64,000 bases of DNA, from NCBI RefSeq assembly GCF_016772475.1, contig NZ_CP068595.1:6944001-7008000 (forward strand), given 5' to 3'. Position 1 is the stretch's first letter; each line of letters begins with the position of its first letter. Below are positions 10,703 to 20,264 of this stretch, one piece after another. The notes beneath the pieces were generated by a model. It saw nothing but the letters and a program-made list of their open reading frames with translations. It ran no database searches and had not been told where the DNA came from. This stretch comes from Paenibacillus sonchi (lineage in GTDB: Bacteria > Bacillota > Bacilli > Paenibacillales > Paenibacillaceae). The translations under genes were made by a program, and so were the position numbers.

Positions 10703-12118
10703 TTACTCACCTCCCTTTCCTGCAGGAATTCTAATGGTTATCGTTGTTCCTTGACCAAGCCTGCTGTGGATTCGGACCAAATTCTCCTCTCCAAAAAACA
10801 GTTGAAGCCGTTTCAATACATTCCGCGTACCGAGTCCGGTGGACTTGCCGCTCTCAGCTCCGGCTTCCAGCCGCAAGATGGACTGCAAAGTCTCCTCAGG
10901 CATCCCGATCCCGTTGTCCGAAATCTCTATCCACACCTCGCCGCCGGTTCTCCGAAGCACCAGGCTGATAACAGCTCCACTCTCCATATTGGCTACACCG
11001 TGCAGAAAAGCATTCTCGACAATTGGCTGAAGCGTCAGAGCCGGTATCTCCTCCTGCAATACAGACGGATCGAAATCCAGTTCAAACCGGATGCGTTCCC
11101 GAAAGCGCGCCTGCTGGATCGCGGCATATTCCTGGATATGGGCAATTTCGTCCTGCAGTGTAACAGGCTTGTCCAGCTTCTGCAGGCTGTATCTGAGCAG
11201 ATTCGACATTGAGACGATCAAATCGCTTGTCCTATCGGCTCCTTCCAGCAGTGCCAGTCTGGAGAGCACATTAAGAGTGTTGAACAAAAAATGGGGATTG
11301 ATTTGGCTCTGGAGAGCCTGAAGCTCCAGTTCCTTCACAAGACGCTGCATTTCCAGGCTCTTTTTGTCCCGTTCAATGAGAACGCTGAGGTCAGCCGACA
11401 TTTGCTGGATAGCATTCGAGAGGATGCCGAGTTCGTCATCCCTGCTTGGCTGGGGGCCGATGTCCAGATTTCCTGTAGCGATTTGCTTGGCCAGACCGAC
11501 CAATCTGCCGACAGGCCCCGTAATGCTGCGCGAGGCCCAGACCGCGAGCAGCACCCCCATAAGCGCATTCATCCCGAATAATGCCGCACCCAGCCGGTTC
11601 ATCCGATCGTTCTCCTCCCGGATATTCTGGATGATCGGTCGGTAAAACGCCAGCTCTGCATCGACCAGCTGCTGACCTTCCTCACGGATATAACCGACGA
11701 TCTTCTCAGCTTCCGCATAATGCTCAAAGGCGATCTGAGGGTCTTCCGAGGCGGAAGCTTGGATGGCAGCCTGCTTTTGTTCAAGAAAGCTGGCGGTCAT
11801 ACTGATGTAATCCTCCAGTGTGAACGAAACGTCAGTCTGCCCGCCTTCCTGTTTGATTTCGCCACTCAACCGCTCCAACTGGCCGCCTGCAGATTTCATC
11901 TCCGCTTGATCTATTCGCGGATCAAGCAGAAAGGCATACAGAAGCTTTAGATTAGTATCCGCCCATTCGGTGCTCTGCTCGATAAGAAGAATCCGGCCCA
12001 GCATTTCATCGTAACTCCGCTGAACAACCTTTCCACTTTGGAACACAAAAAATGCAATGGTGTTGGCCAGTACCACAAGGAGGGGGATACCAATCAGCAG
12101 CTTGGCTCGAATCGTCAT
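10703..12118 (-). CDS. Sensor histidine kinase, YesM/LytS type
   Basis: 471 residues: a TM helix at about 7-27, an extracytoplasmic helical domain, a second TM near 175-200, HAMP, then the His_kinase module with QINPHFLFNTLN (phospho-acceptor His) and an ATPase domain with ENAFLHG and DNGIGM. The short sensor region lacks a Cache fold, in line with signal input through a partner protein. The start overlaps the sugar-binding protein stop by 4 bp (ATGA), so translation is coupled. It should phosphorylate the regulator encoded 5 bp downstream. Confidence 0.93.
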   Translation of the reverse strand: MTIRAKLLIGIPLLVVLANTIAFFVFQSGKVVQRSYDEMLGRILLIEQSTEWADTNLKLLYAFLLDPRIDQAEMKSAGGQLERLSGEIKQEGGQTDVSFTLEDYISMTASFLEQKQAAIQASASEDPQIAFEHYAEAEKIVGYIREEGQQLVDAELAFYRPIIQNIREENDRMNRLGAALFGMNALMGVLLAVWASRSITGPVGRLVGLAKQIATGNLDIGPQPSRDDELGILSNAIQQMSADLSVLIERDKKSLEMQRLVKELELQALQSQINPHFLFNTLNVLSRLALLEGADRTSDLIVSMSNLLRYSLQKLDKPVTLQDEIAHIQEYAAIQQARFRERIRFELDFDPSVLQEEIPALTLQPIVENAFLHGVANMESGAVISLVLRRTGGEVWIEISDNGIGMPEETLQSILRLEAGAESGKSTGLGTRNVLKRLQLFFGEENLVRIHSRLGQGTTITIRIPAGKGGE

Positions 12119-13113
12119 TCCGTACCTCCTCCATCATCCGGGTTCAGAGACTCCTTCGTGATTACATAGGTTTTGGTATACGTCAAGGTGGGAGGGGGGC
12201 TTCCGCTGAAATAATCATGGAGCTGTTCAATGGCCTGCTCCCCCATCTCAACGGGCTGCTGCACAACAGCTGATTCGATCTTCGATTGGCGGATGGCATC
12301 CACCGTTTCTTCCATATCGTCAAATGCAAAAATATGCAGTCCGGTTGCACCAAGCCGCTCTTTGGCCTCCAGGAATCCCAGGCCGTCCATGGAACTGAAC
12401 CCGACCATGAAGCGGATATTCGGACTCTGGATAAGCATCTTCTGCGCCTGCTGCGCAGCCTGAAGCCGCGAAATGTCTGAAGCTCTGATTTCCACGATTT
12501 GAAGTCCGGGATAGCGTCCGATAACAGAGCGGAATCCGGCTAGTCTAAGCCGCTGGTTCTCGGCCTGCTCATTGCTGATCAGCACTCCGATGTCGCCCCG
12601 CTCACCGGAGGCCTGCACCACAAGCTCTCCCATTTGTCTCCCGGCCCGCTCGTTATCCGTTCCGACGTAAGCCACTCTTTCGGATTCCGGTTCATCCGTA
12701 TCCACCGTGATGACAGGGATGCCAAGACCCGCAGCCTTGTCGATCAGCCGGCGGTAATCCGGATTGTTAAGGCCCTGAATCAGAATGGCGTCGGGTTTGC
12801 TTGCAATTGTCTTGTCCAGCAGCTTGATCTGCTCGGCCGGATTGATGCGGTCCGGGCCGATATAATCCAGCCGCATGGCGTAGGAGGCGGCAGCTTTGCG
12901 GGCGCCCTGTTCAATAGACCGCCAGAAATAATTGTCCAGCTCCTGGGAAATCAGCACAACCTTTGGACCGGATACTGCGGCACTCGGCGAAGCCGCCTTC
13001 AGCGGCTCGACCAATCGATGAATCTGGAGAAAGGACAGGGTGAATTGAGCCAGCAGCCAGGCGAACAGCAGAAAGAGTGGGATAAGAGCAAAGATCCATT
13101 TACGGTTTGACAT
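12115..13113 (-). CDS. Membrane-anchored sugar-binding sensor protein (RbsB/XylFII-like)
   Basis: 332 residues: an N-terminal uncleaved membrane helix (about 6-28, no lipobox) followed by a type 1 periplasmic-binding fold with VVLISQELDNYFW, DAILIQGLN, VITVDTDEPE and YVGTDNERAG. It lacks the usual lipoprotein signal of transport binding proteins and sits first in an operon with a kinase and an AraC-type regulator rather than with permeases. This matches the XylFII-LytS-YesN arrangement, in which a tethered sugar-binding protein presents ligand to the kinase. The ligand is unknown. RBS AAAGGAG. Confidence 0.88.
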   Translation of the reverse strand: MSNRKWIFALIPLFLLFAWLLAQFTLSFLQIHRLVEPLKAASPSAAVSGPKVVLISQELDNYFWRSIEQGARKAAASYAMRLDYIGPDRINPAEQIKLLDKTIASKPDAILIQGLNNPDYRRLIDKAAGLGIPVITVDTDEPESERVAYVGTDNERAGRQMGELVVQASGERGDIGVLISNEQAENQRLRLAGFRSVIGRYPGLQIVEIRASDISRLQAAQQAQKMLIQSPNIRFMVGFSSMDGLGFLEAKERLGATGLHIFAFDDMEETVDAIRQSKIESAVVQQPVEMGEQAIEQLHDYFSGSPPPTLTYTKTYVITKESLNPDDGGGTE

Positions 13114-13284
13114 GCCTGCGCTCCTTTTATCCGGTTATTATAAGATTGGTATAACTCATTATACACGAAGATATCCATCGGTTCGCGAATCATAGGGGCG
13201 CAAGAAGAAGCCACCACCTCAAAGGAGCTATGCCCTTAAAAGTGATGGCTTGTTTAGTTATATACGTGTCGCACTGCGTCATAC

Positions 13285-14076
13285 TCACCGTATTCCCGGT
13301 ACTTTATGCTGATCGCGGTATTCTTTAGGAGTCATTCCCGTCTGCTTCTGGAACACTTTTGTAAAATACCGGCGCTCCTGATAACCCACACCCGTGCTGA
13401 TTGCCGCAATGCTCTTGTCGCTGCTGGCCAGCATGAACTTCGCCGCCTCCATCCGCTGGAGAGTAACATACTCCACAAAGGTCATGGCAAACCGGTTCTT
13501 GAACAGCAGGCAAAAATAACTGCTGCTGATCCCGATCTTATGTGCCACTTCCTCAATCCCGAGATCAAAACTCAGCCGCTCCGAAATATATTGGGCCGCC
13601 TGGTTCATCAGCTGATCCGGCGTTTTTTTGGCTGAGTCCTCTGCCGGGGTAAGTTCCTGAAACAGGGGAATACTGTTATAGAGCTTATCCTTGTACTGTT
13701 TGCTGCGGATGCGTGTGCCGATTTCCCGCACCTTGTTGCCCAGCTCCTCATAATGAATCGGCTTGCAGATATATTCCTTCACGCCCAGCCGGATGGCTTC
13801 CCGCGCGTAATCGAATTCCTGATAGCCGCTGAGCAGCAGAACCTCGCTGTCCAGCCCCATCTCGCGCAGCTTGCCTACGAAGGTTAATCCGTCCATGACA
13901 GGCATGCGGATATCGCACAGCACAAGATCCGGGGCCTGTTCCTCGGCAATGCGCAGTGCCTCCATGCCGCTGCGGGCCATGCCGTATATCTCCATCCCCA
14001 TCTCCTGCCATGGCAGCACGCGCCGCAGATTGCCCAGAATCGGGGCTTCATCGTCAACCAATAATACTTTTAGCAT
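13285..14076 (-). CDS. Response regulator with AraC-type output, short form
   Basis: 263 residues: receiver domain with LVDDE, phospho-acceptor Asp55 (LVLCDIRMPV) and EYICKPIH, then almost directly an AraC domain (LGIEEVAHKIGISSSYFCL; SIAAISTGVGYQERRYFTK). It lacks the ~200-residue middle region of the other two regulators in this window. The start at 14076 follows AGGGGGAA and gives the standard MLKVLLVDDE opening; it overlaps the kinase gene by 23 bp. It is the last gene of the ABC-importer/kinase operon and probably activates it. Confidence 0.92.
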   Translation of the reverse strand: MLKVLLVDDEAPILGNLRRVLPWQEMGMEIYGMARSGMEALRIAEEQAPDLVLCDIRMPVMDGLTFVGKLREMGLDSEVLLLSGYQEFDYAREAIRLGVKEYICKPIHYEELGNKVREIGTRIRSKQYKDKLYNSIPLFQELTPAEDSAKKTPDQLMNQAAQYISERLSFDLGIEEVAHKIGISSSYFCLLFKNRFAMTFVEYVTLQRMEAAKFMLASSDKSIAAISTGVGYQERRYFTKVFQKQTGMTPKEYRDQHKVPGIR

Positions 14077-15916
14077 AATGATCTTCCCCCTGCCCGTATT
14101 TAGGGATGACGCATTGGATGATAGTGCCTTCCCCTGGACTTGCGCAGATAAAAATCCCATATCTGTCGCCATATTCAATCCGGATGCGGTCAGCTACGCT
14201 GCGGACGCCGAGCCCGCGCCGCTCCAGATGAATGCCGTGCCCTGTTATGTCCCCGGAGTTCCGTTCGGCTGACTCCCCGGATTCACCCACCATGTACTGG
14301 AACATCCCGAGCTGGGCTGAAGTCATCCCGATTCCATTATCCTGGATTTGCAGAATCAGATTCCCGCGGTTCTCCCAGCCCTTTATCCTAACCAGGCCCT
14401 TGTAGTCAATGCCTTCGAAACCATGCTGGATACTGTTCTCGACGAGCGGCTGGAGAGTCAGCTTAAGGATTCCGCAGCCCATCAGCTCCTGGGGAATCTC
14501 AATCTCATAATCGAATACATCCTCGAAGCGGAATTTCTGGATATCCAGATAATTGCGCAGATGTGTGACTTCCTCTTCCAGCGTAATTTCATCCCTGTCC
14601 TGAATGCTGATCCGCAGAATACTGGCTAATCTGTAGACCATCTCGCTGACCTTGCGCCCTTCATTCTGCACGGCGAGCACATTGATCGACTCTAACGTGT
14701 TGAACAGAAAATGCGGTTTGATCTGTGCCTGCAGCACCCGCATTTCAGCCTGGTTTTTGCGCCGCTGCTCCACATGGACCCGATTGAACAAACTGTTGAT
14801 TTTGTCCATCAGATCATTGAAGCCTTTGGCAAGCAGGGTCATTTCGTCGCTGCCCCTCTCTTCCACGCGCGTAGTGAGATCCCCATCCTCAACCCGGCGC
14901 ATAAAACGGACAATCACAGCAATGCCGCCTGTAATCCGGTTCATAAAAAACAGGTTGAAGATCACTGCACCCAGCAGGCACAGGAAAATCACAACCACGA
15001 ACCAGCGGGCAAACACAGTCACCTCACGGGACAACGAATCCCACGAAGTCACAGAGACCAGGCTCCAGGGATAGTCCTTAAGATGATAGACCGAGAGGAT
15101 GCTCTTCTCCCCGGCGAATTCTGTTTTGAAGCTTTGGAATCCTTTTTGAAAGGCGAACTTCTTATTCGTAAATGAACGGAAGTCCTGTCCGTCCAGCTTG
15201 CGGTCCGGGTCGAACAGAATCATTCCGTCATCATTGACCAGCATAAAGGAAACCTTCTGGCCGCTGTCCCCGATTTTCAGATTGCGGAAGATCGATTCGA
15301 ACTCCCAGTTCTTGATCTGCACCACCAGAATGCCGATATTCTGAAAAAAACTGAGCTCCTTCACCAGACGGATCTGTGTAAATACAGGCTCCGTTCCCGT
15401 CAGTTCCGGATATTCATGCGGTGCGAGCCATTTGGGCACACCATTAAGCTCCATAACTTCCTGGTACAGCTCACTTCCCTTGAACTTGTCATAGGGCAGC
15501 GTCCGGAAATTCTCCTTATTGAACACCGAGACGATCTCCGAGCTGCCTTTTCCATTAAAATTGTAAAGAAAAGCGTAGCTGATCGAAGGATGATTGTACA
15601 GCAGACTGCGGAAATTGCGCTGGCTGGCGTTCAGGCTGAGCTGCTCGGCATCCGTTAAATCCTGTTTGGACGGGTCCTCTGCGCTAAGGGCCATATGAAA
15701 TACAGAGGTGGCAATTCCGTTGTCTGTGACATTGTCCATGTCCTTGAAGACGCTGGAAATACTATAGCTGATCGCTTTCAGCGAATATTCGGATTGCTGG
15801 CTGTACTTCTTTTCAATAGAATTATAAGTCACAAAAAACATAATCATGCCAAGAATAAACAGAGGAATGATAATCAGGCCCAGAAACGCCGTAAACAACC
15901 TGTAGCGCAAATTCAT
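14054..15916 (-). CDS. Sensor histidine kinase, YesM type
   Basis: 620 residues: TM helix at about 7-30, a large extracytoplasmic sensor region of ~250 residues (Cache-like length), a second TM near 290-310, HAMP, His_kinase with QIKPHFLFNTLES and an ATPase domain with ENSIQHG and DNGIGM. It lies 28 bp after the second permease gene and overlaps the regulator. It likely monitors a sugar or its transport state and controls the upstream importer. Confidence 0.93.
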   Translation of the reverse strand: MNLRYRLFTAFLGLIIIPLFILGMIMFFVTYNSIEKKYSQQSEYSLKAISYSISSVFKDMDNVTDNGIATSVFHMALSAEDPSKQDLTDAEQLSLNASQRNFRSLLYNHPSISYAFLYNFNGKGSSEIVSVFNKENFRTLPYDKFKGSELYQEVMELNGVPKWLAPHEYPELTGTEPVFTQIRLVKELSFFQNIGILVVQIKNWEFESIFRNLKIGDSGQKVSFMLVNDDGMILFDPDRKLDGQDFRSFTNKKFAFQKGFQSFKTEFAGEKSILSVYHLKDYPWSLVSVTSWDSLSREVTVFARWFVVVIFLCLLGAVIFNLFFMNRITGGIAVIVRFMRRVEDGDLTTRVEERGSDEMTLLAKGFNDLMDKINSLFNRVHVEQRRKNQAEMRVLQAQIKPHFLFNTLESINVLAVQNEGRKVSEMVYRLASILRISIQDRDEITLEEEVTHLRNYLDIQKFRFEDVFDYEIEIPQELMGCGILKLTLQPLVENSIQHGFEGIDYKGLVRIKGWENRGNLILQIQDNGIGMTSAQLGMFQYMVGESGESAERNSGDITGHGIHLERRGLGVRSVADRIRIEYGDRYGIFICASPGEGTIIQCVIPKYGQGEDHYAKSIIG

Positions 15917-15944
15917 CGGCTAATGCCCCTGACTGTGAATAGGA

Positions 15945-16775
15945 TTATCCTTTTACGCTGCCCGCTGTAACCCCTTCAATAATCTTCTCCTGCAAAATGG
16001 CGTAAATAATCACGACCGGAAGCACACTGTAGACAATGCCTGCGGACATCTGCGCGTAGTTCATCTGATACTGATCACGGAATTGGACCATTCCCACCGG
16101 GAGCGTGCGCAGCTCGTCATTCGAAAGAAAATAATTGGCCAGCAAAAACTCATTCCAATTTCCCAGGAAATTAACAATGAATACTGTAACCATGGCGGGA
16201 ACCGTCAAAGGTACAATAATTCTAGCAAAGATACCCGGTGCCTTCAAGCCATCCACAACCGCCGCTTCCTCAATTTCACTGGGCAAAGAACGCATAAACG
16301 CCGCCAAAATAATAATCGTAAACGGAATGGCATTGGCAATATAAGGGATGATCAGCGCCCAGTGCGTATTCAGGATATGCAGCTTGCGCACAATCGTATA
16401 AATCGGAAGCATCAACGCATTGTTTGGGATCAGCATTCCTATCAGAACCAGCGAGAAAAGAATTTTATTCCACTTGCCCTGACGCATCCGCGTAACTGCA
16501 AAGGCGAACATCGAAGCCAGCAGAATGGATACCACCGAAGATAATATCGAAATGTATAAGCTGTTAAAAAAGTACGTGCTGATCTTGGCATTTACCCAGG
16601 CTTCAACATAATTGTTAAACACAAATTCCTTCGGGATGCCAAACGGGTTCAGCGCTATCGCATTATTGTCCTTCTTAACGGAAGAGAATAAGACAAACAG
16701 GAACGGAAACAGCACAACTACGAGATAACCCAGCAATGCGGCATGAGGAATGCCTTTTTTCAATGAGCGCACCAT
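15945..16775 (-). CDS. Carbohydrate ABC transporter permease (MalG-like)
   Basis: 276 residues with six predicted membrane segments and the EAA loop (EIEEAAVVDGLKAPGIFARI) that contacts the ATPase. The C-terminal EKIIEGVTAGSVKG is typical of MalG-type subunits. Its ATG shares one base with the stop of the preceding permease (TAATG). Substrate unknown. No ATPase gene is present, so it probably uses a shared MsmX-type ATPase encoded elsewhere. Confidence 0.93.
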   Translation of the reverse strand: MVRSLKKGIPHAALLGYLVVVLFPFLFVLFSSVKKDNNAIALNPFGIPKEFVFNNYVEAWVNAKISTYFFNSLYISILSSVVSILLASMFAFAVTRMRQGKWNKILFSLVLIGMLIPNNALMLPIYTIVRKLHILNTHWALIIPYIANAIPFTIIILAAFMRSLPSEIEEAAVVDGLKAPGIFARIIVPLTVPAMVTVFIVNFLGNWNEFLLANYFLSNDELRTLPVGMVQFRDQYQMNYAQMSAGIVYSVLPVVIIYAILQEKIIEGVTAGSVKG

Positions 16776-17659
16776 TAGTATTCAATCCTTTCATTACGCC
16801 GGGCGAACAGCAGCTGGTACAGCACCGTGACCACAAGCGTGAATATAAAGATCAGAACGGCTATGGCGTTCCCGTATCCGTATTTGAAGTTGGTAATTGC
16901 GTATTTAATCATATAGGTGGCCATTACCTCAGTTGAGCCTGCCGGTCCGCCCTTCGTCATAACAATCACGATATCCGCAGCCTTCATGGCACCGGCGATG
17001 GACAGCATAATCACAACGGAAATGATCGGCACGATGAGCGGCAAAGTGATGCGTGTAGCCCGCTGGAAGCGCGAAGCGCCGTCAATGGCTGCAGCCTCAT
17101 CCAATTCTCCGGGGATGGACAGAATCGCTGCCAGCACCATTACAATATAGAATCCGGTCCACTGCCAGGCATTGGTGATCAGAATGGACAGCATAGCGAA
17201 CCTTTCATCCGACAGCCAATATACCGGTTCGATTCCCACGATCCCCAGCACTTTATTGAATAATCCGATATTGGGCTCATAGATGAATCCCCACAGAATG
17301 CCAATAACCGCTGTAGACATAATGGAAGGCATGAACACTGCTGTTTTATAGAGTCCCTTCAGCTTTTTGACATTCGCAATCAGCAGCGAGAACAACACAA
17401 TCAGGGGAACCTGAATGAATACAGAGAATAAAATAAACCAGCCGTTATTCTTGACCGAAACCCAGAAACGGTCATCGCCAAAGGCTTTTTCAAAGTTGCT
17501 CAGCCCTGTAAATTTAACGGTATCTGATACACCGTTCCAACTGGTCAGGCTGTAGTAAAGCGAGCTGAAAATCGGATAAATAAAAAATATCAAAAACAGG
17601 AGTAATGCAGGCAATATAAACAAAGTGAACACCAGTGGATTTCTGAGTGATTTGTTCAT
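16775..17659 (-). CDS. Carbohydrate ABC transporter permease (MalF-like)
   Basis: 294 residues with six predicted membrane segments and the EAA loop (GELDEAAAIDGASRFQRAT). It pairs with the MalG-like subunit directly downstream and with the binding lipoprotein upstream. RBS GGAGG precedes the ATG. A terminator-like hairpin between it and the binding-protein gene should lower its expression relative to that gene. Confidence 0.93.
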   Translation of the reverse strand: MNKSLRNPLVFTLFILPALLLFLIFFIYPIFSSLYYSLTSWNGVSDTVKFTGLSNFEKAFGDDRFWVSVKNNGWFILFSVFIQVPLIVLFSLLIANVKKLKGLYKTAVFMPSIMSTAVIGILWGFIYEPNIGLFNKVLGIVGIEPVYWLSDERFAMLSILITNAWQWTGFYIVMVLAAILSIPGELDEAAAIDGASRFQRATRITLPLIVPIISVVIMLSIAGAMKAADIVIVMTKGGPAGSTEVMATYMIKYAITNFKYGYGNAIAVLIFIFTLVVTVLYQLLFARRNERIEY

Positions 17660-17705
17660 GTCTTTCCTCCGATTGCTTGAGAATCAGGGTGCTGGTTAGA
17701 TCTGA

Positions 17706-17740
17706 TAAAAATGTACCCTGGAGCAAGCACCAGGGTACAT
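17706..17740 (-). terminator. Intercistronic terminator between binding protein and permeases
   Basis: TGTACCCTGG and CCAGGGTACA form a perfect 10-bp stem with an 8-base loop followed by five T. It lies 16 bp past the binding-protein stop and within its operon, which fits partial termination for high binding-protein output. Confidence 0.85.
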
Positions 17741-17755
17741 TCCGTGTACCGTTCC

Positions 17756-19165
17756 TTATTCCACTGCCGCGTTGGCTTCTTCTTGGACTTTTTGCAGAGC
17801 CTCGCCCATTTTTTCAGGGGTCGTCTGTCCGCCGATCAGCTTTTGAATCTGAATATTGCTGATTTCAGTAGTCACATCCGCCTGTACCAGCGAGTCGAAG
17901 GCCGGGAATGAAGATTCGGAGTTGTTCAGCACAGCCACAATTTCACTCATCAAATCGTCGGTAATATTTTTATTCAGTACAGCCTGATCAATCTTCATGG
18001 CAGGCAGCACGCCATCTTCAACCAATCCGCGAATCTGCATTTCCTCATTGTACATATTCTTAATGAAAGACTTCACTGCCGCAAGCTGGCGTTCATCCTC
18101 ACCTGCAGAAGCCGAGAAGCCATATCCATTGTTCACGTCGCGCATCAAGGCTGTCTGATCGCCAACCCCTCCGTCCACTGGCGGGATATTGAAGAAGCCA
18201 ACCTTGCCGATCAGGCCTTCGCCGGATTGGCCTGCCTTGAATACGGAGGACTTCCAGGTGCCGTCATACATTAGAATCGCTTCGCCGCTGGTGAACTGGG
18301 TAGTGTACTCAGCATATTCGAAGCCAAGCTCGCCTTTTTTGAAGTAGCCTTTGTCTTCCCATTCCTTATACTTGGCAAAACCTTTCACCACATTCGGATC
18401 ACTCCATTTGGCTTCTCCGGTGGCGAATTTTGCCGTCACATCCGGCCCGGCATAACGCGACCAGAGATGGTTAGCCAGCATCAAAGGCACCCAGCCTGCT
18501 TTGGAGGCTCCGGCCAGCGGCACTTTGCCGTCAGCTTTGATATCTGCAAGCTGCTGTTCCAATTCCGCAAAGGTTGTAGGCGCCTTCCAGCCTTTGCTGG
18601 TGTAGTATTCTTTATTATAGAAGAAACCTTCACCGGAGCCGCCGATCGGCAGTCCGTAGATCTTACCTTCGTACGTAAACGGATCAAGATTGGAGAACTT
18701 GTCTTTGATGCCCAGCTCTTCCAGAATCGGTGTCAGATCAAGCAATTTGCCTTCCTTGGCGTATATTTTGGAGTCGGGGCTGCCGAAGAGGTCAAAAATC
18801 TCCGGAGGGTTGCCGGCCGCCATTTCACCGCGCAGCTTCTCCTTACGGTTGACATCCGAGTCCACACCGTCCAGCTTAAAAGTGAGTCCAGGGACTTCGG
18901 CCTGCACTTTCCCTACAACATCCTCCAGGATCGCGAGCCGCTTCTGTTTGTCGGCCCCCACCTGCGTATGACGAATGGTCATTTCAAAAGGCTCGCTGCT
19001 GGCCGGTTCTTCCGTAGCAGGCGCATTCGTAGCATTCCCGGCGTTAGCCCCCTTCGTTGCGGCTGCCTCACCGTTATTGTCTTTGGAATTGCTGCCGCCG
19101 CAGCCAGCCAATACTGCAGAGCTTACGAACAGCAGGGACAAGAGCAATGTTACACTTTTCTTCAT
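17756..19165 (-). CDS. Sugar ABC transporter substrate-binding lipoprotein
   Basis: 469 residues, cluster B/D extracellular solute-binding protein. The signal peptide has lipobox VLAGC, followed by a Asn/Ala/Thr-rich tether. Family segments include GEMAAGNPPEIFDLFGSPD, GLPIGGSGEGFFYNKEYY and ILMYDGTWK. The start at 19165 has RBS GGGAGGG; an upstream in-frame start would bury the signal peptide. It leads an operon of binding protein, two permeases, kinase and regulator. Ligand unknown. Confidence 0.93.
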   Translation of the reverse strand: MKKSVTLLLSLLFVSSAVLAGCGGSNSKDNNGEAAATKGANAGNATNAPATEEPASSEPFEMTIRHTQVGADKQKRLAILEDVVGKVQAEVPGLTFKLDGVDSDVNRKEKLRGEMAAGNPPEIFDLFGSPDSKIYAKEGKLLDLTPILEELGIKDKFSNLDPFTYEGKIYGLPIGGSGEGFFYNKEYYTSKGWKAPTTFAELEQQLADIKADGKVPLAGASKAGWVPLMLANHLWSRYAGPDVTAKFATGEAKWSDPNVVKGFAKYKEWEDKGYFKKGELGFEYAEYTTQFTSGEAILMYDGTWKSSVFKAGQSGEGLIGKVGFFNIPPVDGGVGDQTALMRDVNNGYGFSASAGEDERQLAAVKSFIKNMYNEEMQIRGLVEDGVLPAMKIDQAVLNKNITDDLMSEIVAVLNNSESSFPAFDSLVQADVTTEISNIQIQKLIGGQTTPEKMGEALQKVQEEANAAVE

Positions 19166-19207
19166 TGGGGTGACCCTCCCTATATGTTGATTTCCCTTAC
19201 ATCTCTT

Positions 19208-19236
19208 ATTATAGAAAACAAGGTTTGTTACCGTAA
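19208..19236 (-). promoter_or_regulatory. Probable promoter of the second sugar importer operon
   Basis: TATAAT (19208-19213) on the minus strand with a weak -35 TTACGG (19231-19236) at 17 bp. The weak -35 fits dependence on an activator such as the operon's own AraC-type regulator. Confidence 0.5.
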
Positions 19237-19338
19237 GGTTAAGATTCATCCACAGCAGGGATAAAAACCTCTAATGTAAGCGGCACCATATTGATTGTCT
19301 ATCTCCCTATGTCATATAACCTAACTCCTTATTACTGC

Positions 19339-19376
19339 AAAAAACCGTCCCAACAGTTGTTTCACTATTGGAACGG
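19339..19376 (-). terminator. Terminator after pflA
   Basis: CCGTTCCAATAG pairs with CTGTTGGGACGG (two G-U pairs) and is followed by six T on the minus strand, 20 bp past the pflA stop. Confidence 0.85.
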
Positions 19377-19395
19377 CTTGGATAAGGCAAGCAGC

Positions 19396-20133
19396 TTAGA
19401 CCAATGCAGTTTGCTTGCGGCCTTCTTCAATCAGCCGGTAGGCGCGCTGCACTTCTTCTTCGGTTGGGGAAGGGACACCTTCAAGCTCATAAGGTCTTCC
19501 GAGCACTTCCCATTTATAGATACCCATTTGATGATAAGGAAGGATTTCGAACTTTTCCACGCCGTTCAGTGTGCCAATGAAGCGTCCCAGGTTCAGCAGG
19601 TCCTCTTCACGGTTATGAATGCCGGGCACATATACATGGCGAATCCACATCTTGCGGTTATGATCAGACAGCCACCGGGCCAGCTTCAGCGTACGCTCAT
19701 TGGATTTACCGGTAAGCTTGATATGCGCTTCATCATCAATGTGCTTCAGATCAAGCAGCACCAGATCTGTCAGTTCAAGCAGATCATTGATTTTGTCGCC
19801 TTCATTATAACCATTGGTGTCGAGTGTAGTATGCAGGTTCCAGCGTTTCTTCACTTCGGTAAACAGCTGTTTTACAAAATGCGCCTGCAGGGTTGGTTCA
19901 CCGCCTGAAACCGTCAGACCGCCACCGGACGAACGGTAATAATTCAGATAAGGCTCAATTTCAGCAAGGACATCTTCAATACTCATTTCTCTGCCTTCAT
20001 TCAAACCCCAGGTATCAGGATTATGGCAGTATTGGCATTTCAAGAGACAGCCCTGCATGAACAAAACAAAACGAATACCTGGTCCGTCAACGGTTCCAAA
20101 GGTTTCTAAGGAATGTATATGTCCGTTAGCCAT
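19396..20133 (-). CDS. pflA: Pyruvate formate-lyase activating enzyme
   Basis: 245-residue radical SAM enzyme. The CxxxCxxC motif CLLKCQYC binds the 4Fe-4S cluster, with the family segments GPGIRFVLFMQGC and GGGLTVSGGEPTLQ. It uses SAM to install the glycyl radical on PflB in the cytoplasm under anaerobic conditions. It lies 131 bp downstream of pflB on the same strand, with a hairpin but no clear terminator between them, so co-transcription is likely. Confidence 0.96.
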   Translation of the reverse strand: MANGHIHSLETFGTVDGPGIRFVLFMQGCLLKCQYCHNPDTWGLNEGREMSIEDVLAEIEPYLNYYRSSGGGLTVSGGEPTLQAHFVKQLFTEVKKRWNLHTTLDTNGYNEGDKINDLLELTDLVLLDLKHIDDEAHIKLTGKSNERTLKLARWLSDHNRKMWIRHVYVPGIHNREEDLLNLGRFIGTLNGVEKFEILPYHQMGIYKWEVLGRPYELEGVPSPTEEEVQRAYRLIEEGRKQTALV

Positions 20134-20186
20134 ATGAGGTCATCCTTTCGGAAACTTAAAATTTTAATCAATTTTAAACAAGATAT

Positions 20187-20211
20187 TACCGCCCTTGACT
20201 CAAGGGCGGTA
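20187..20211 (-). other. Intercistronic hairpin between pflB and pflA
   Basis: TACCGCCCTTGA and TCAAGGGCGGTA form a near-perfect 12-bp stem with almost no loop. No T run follows, so it looks more like an mRNA-stabilising or processing structure than a terminator. Confidence 0.6.
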
Positions 20212-20264
20212 TCACCTTGCAGCTATTTCACTGTATACCTAGAACCCAAGCTACCGCTTGTGTA

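Noticed and set aside
13206..13253. Terminator after the 13.3-kb regulator gene
   Set aside because: AAGCCATCAC / GTGGTGGCTT can pair, but the loop is long and no T run follows on either strand.
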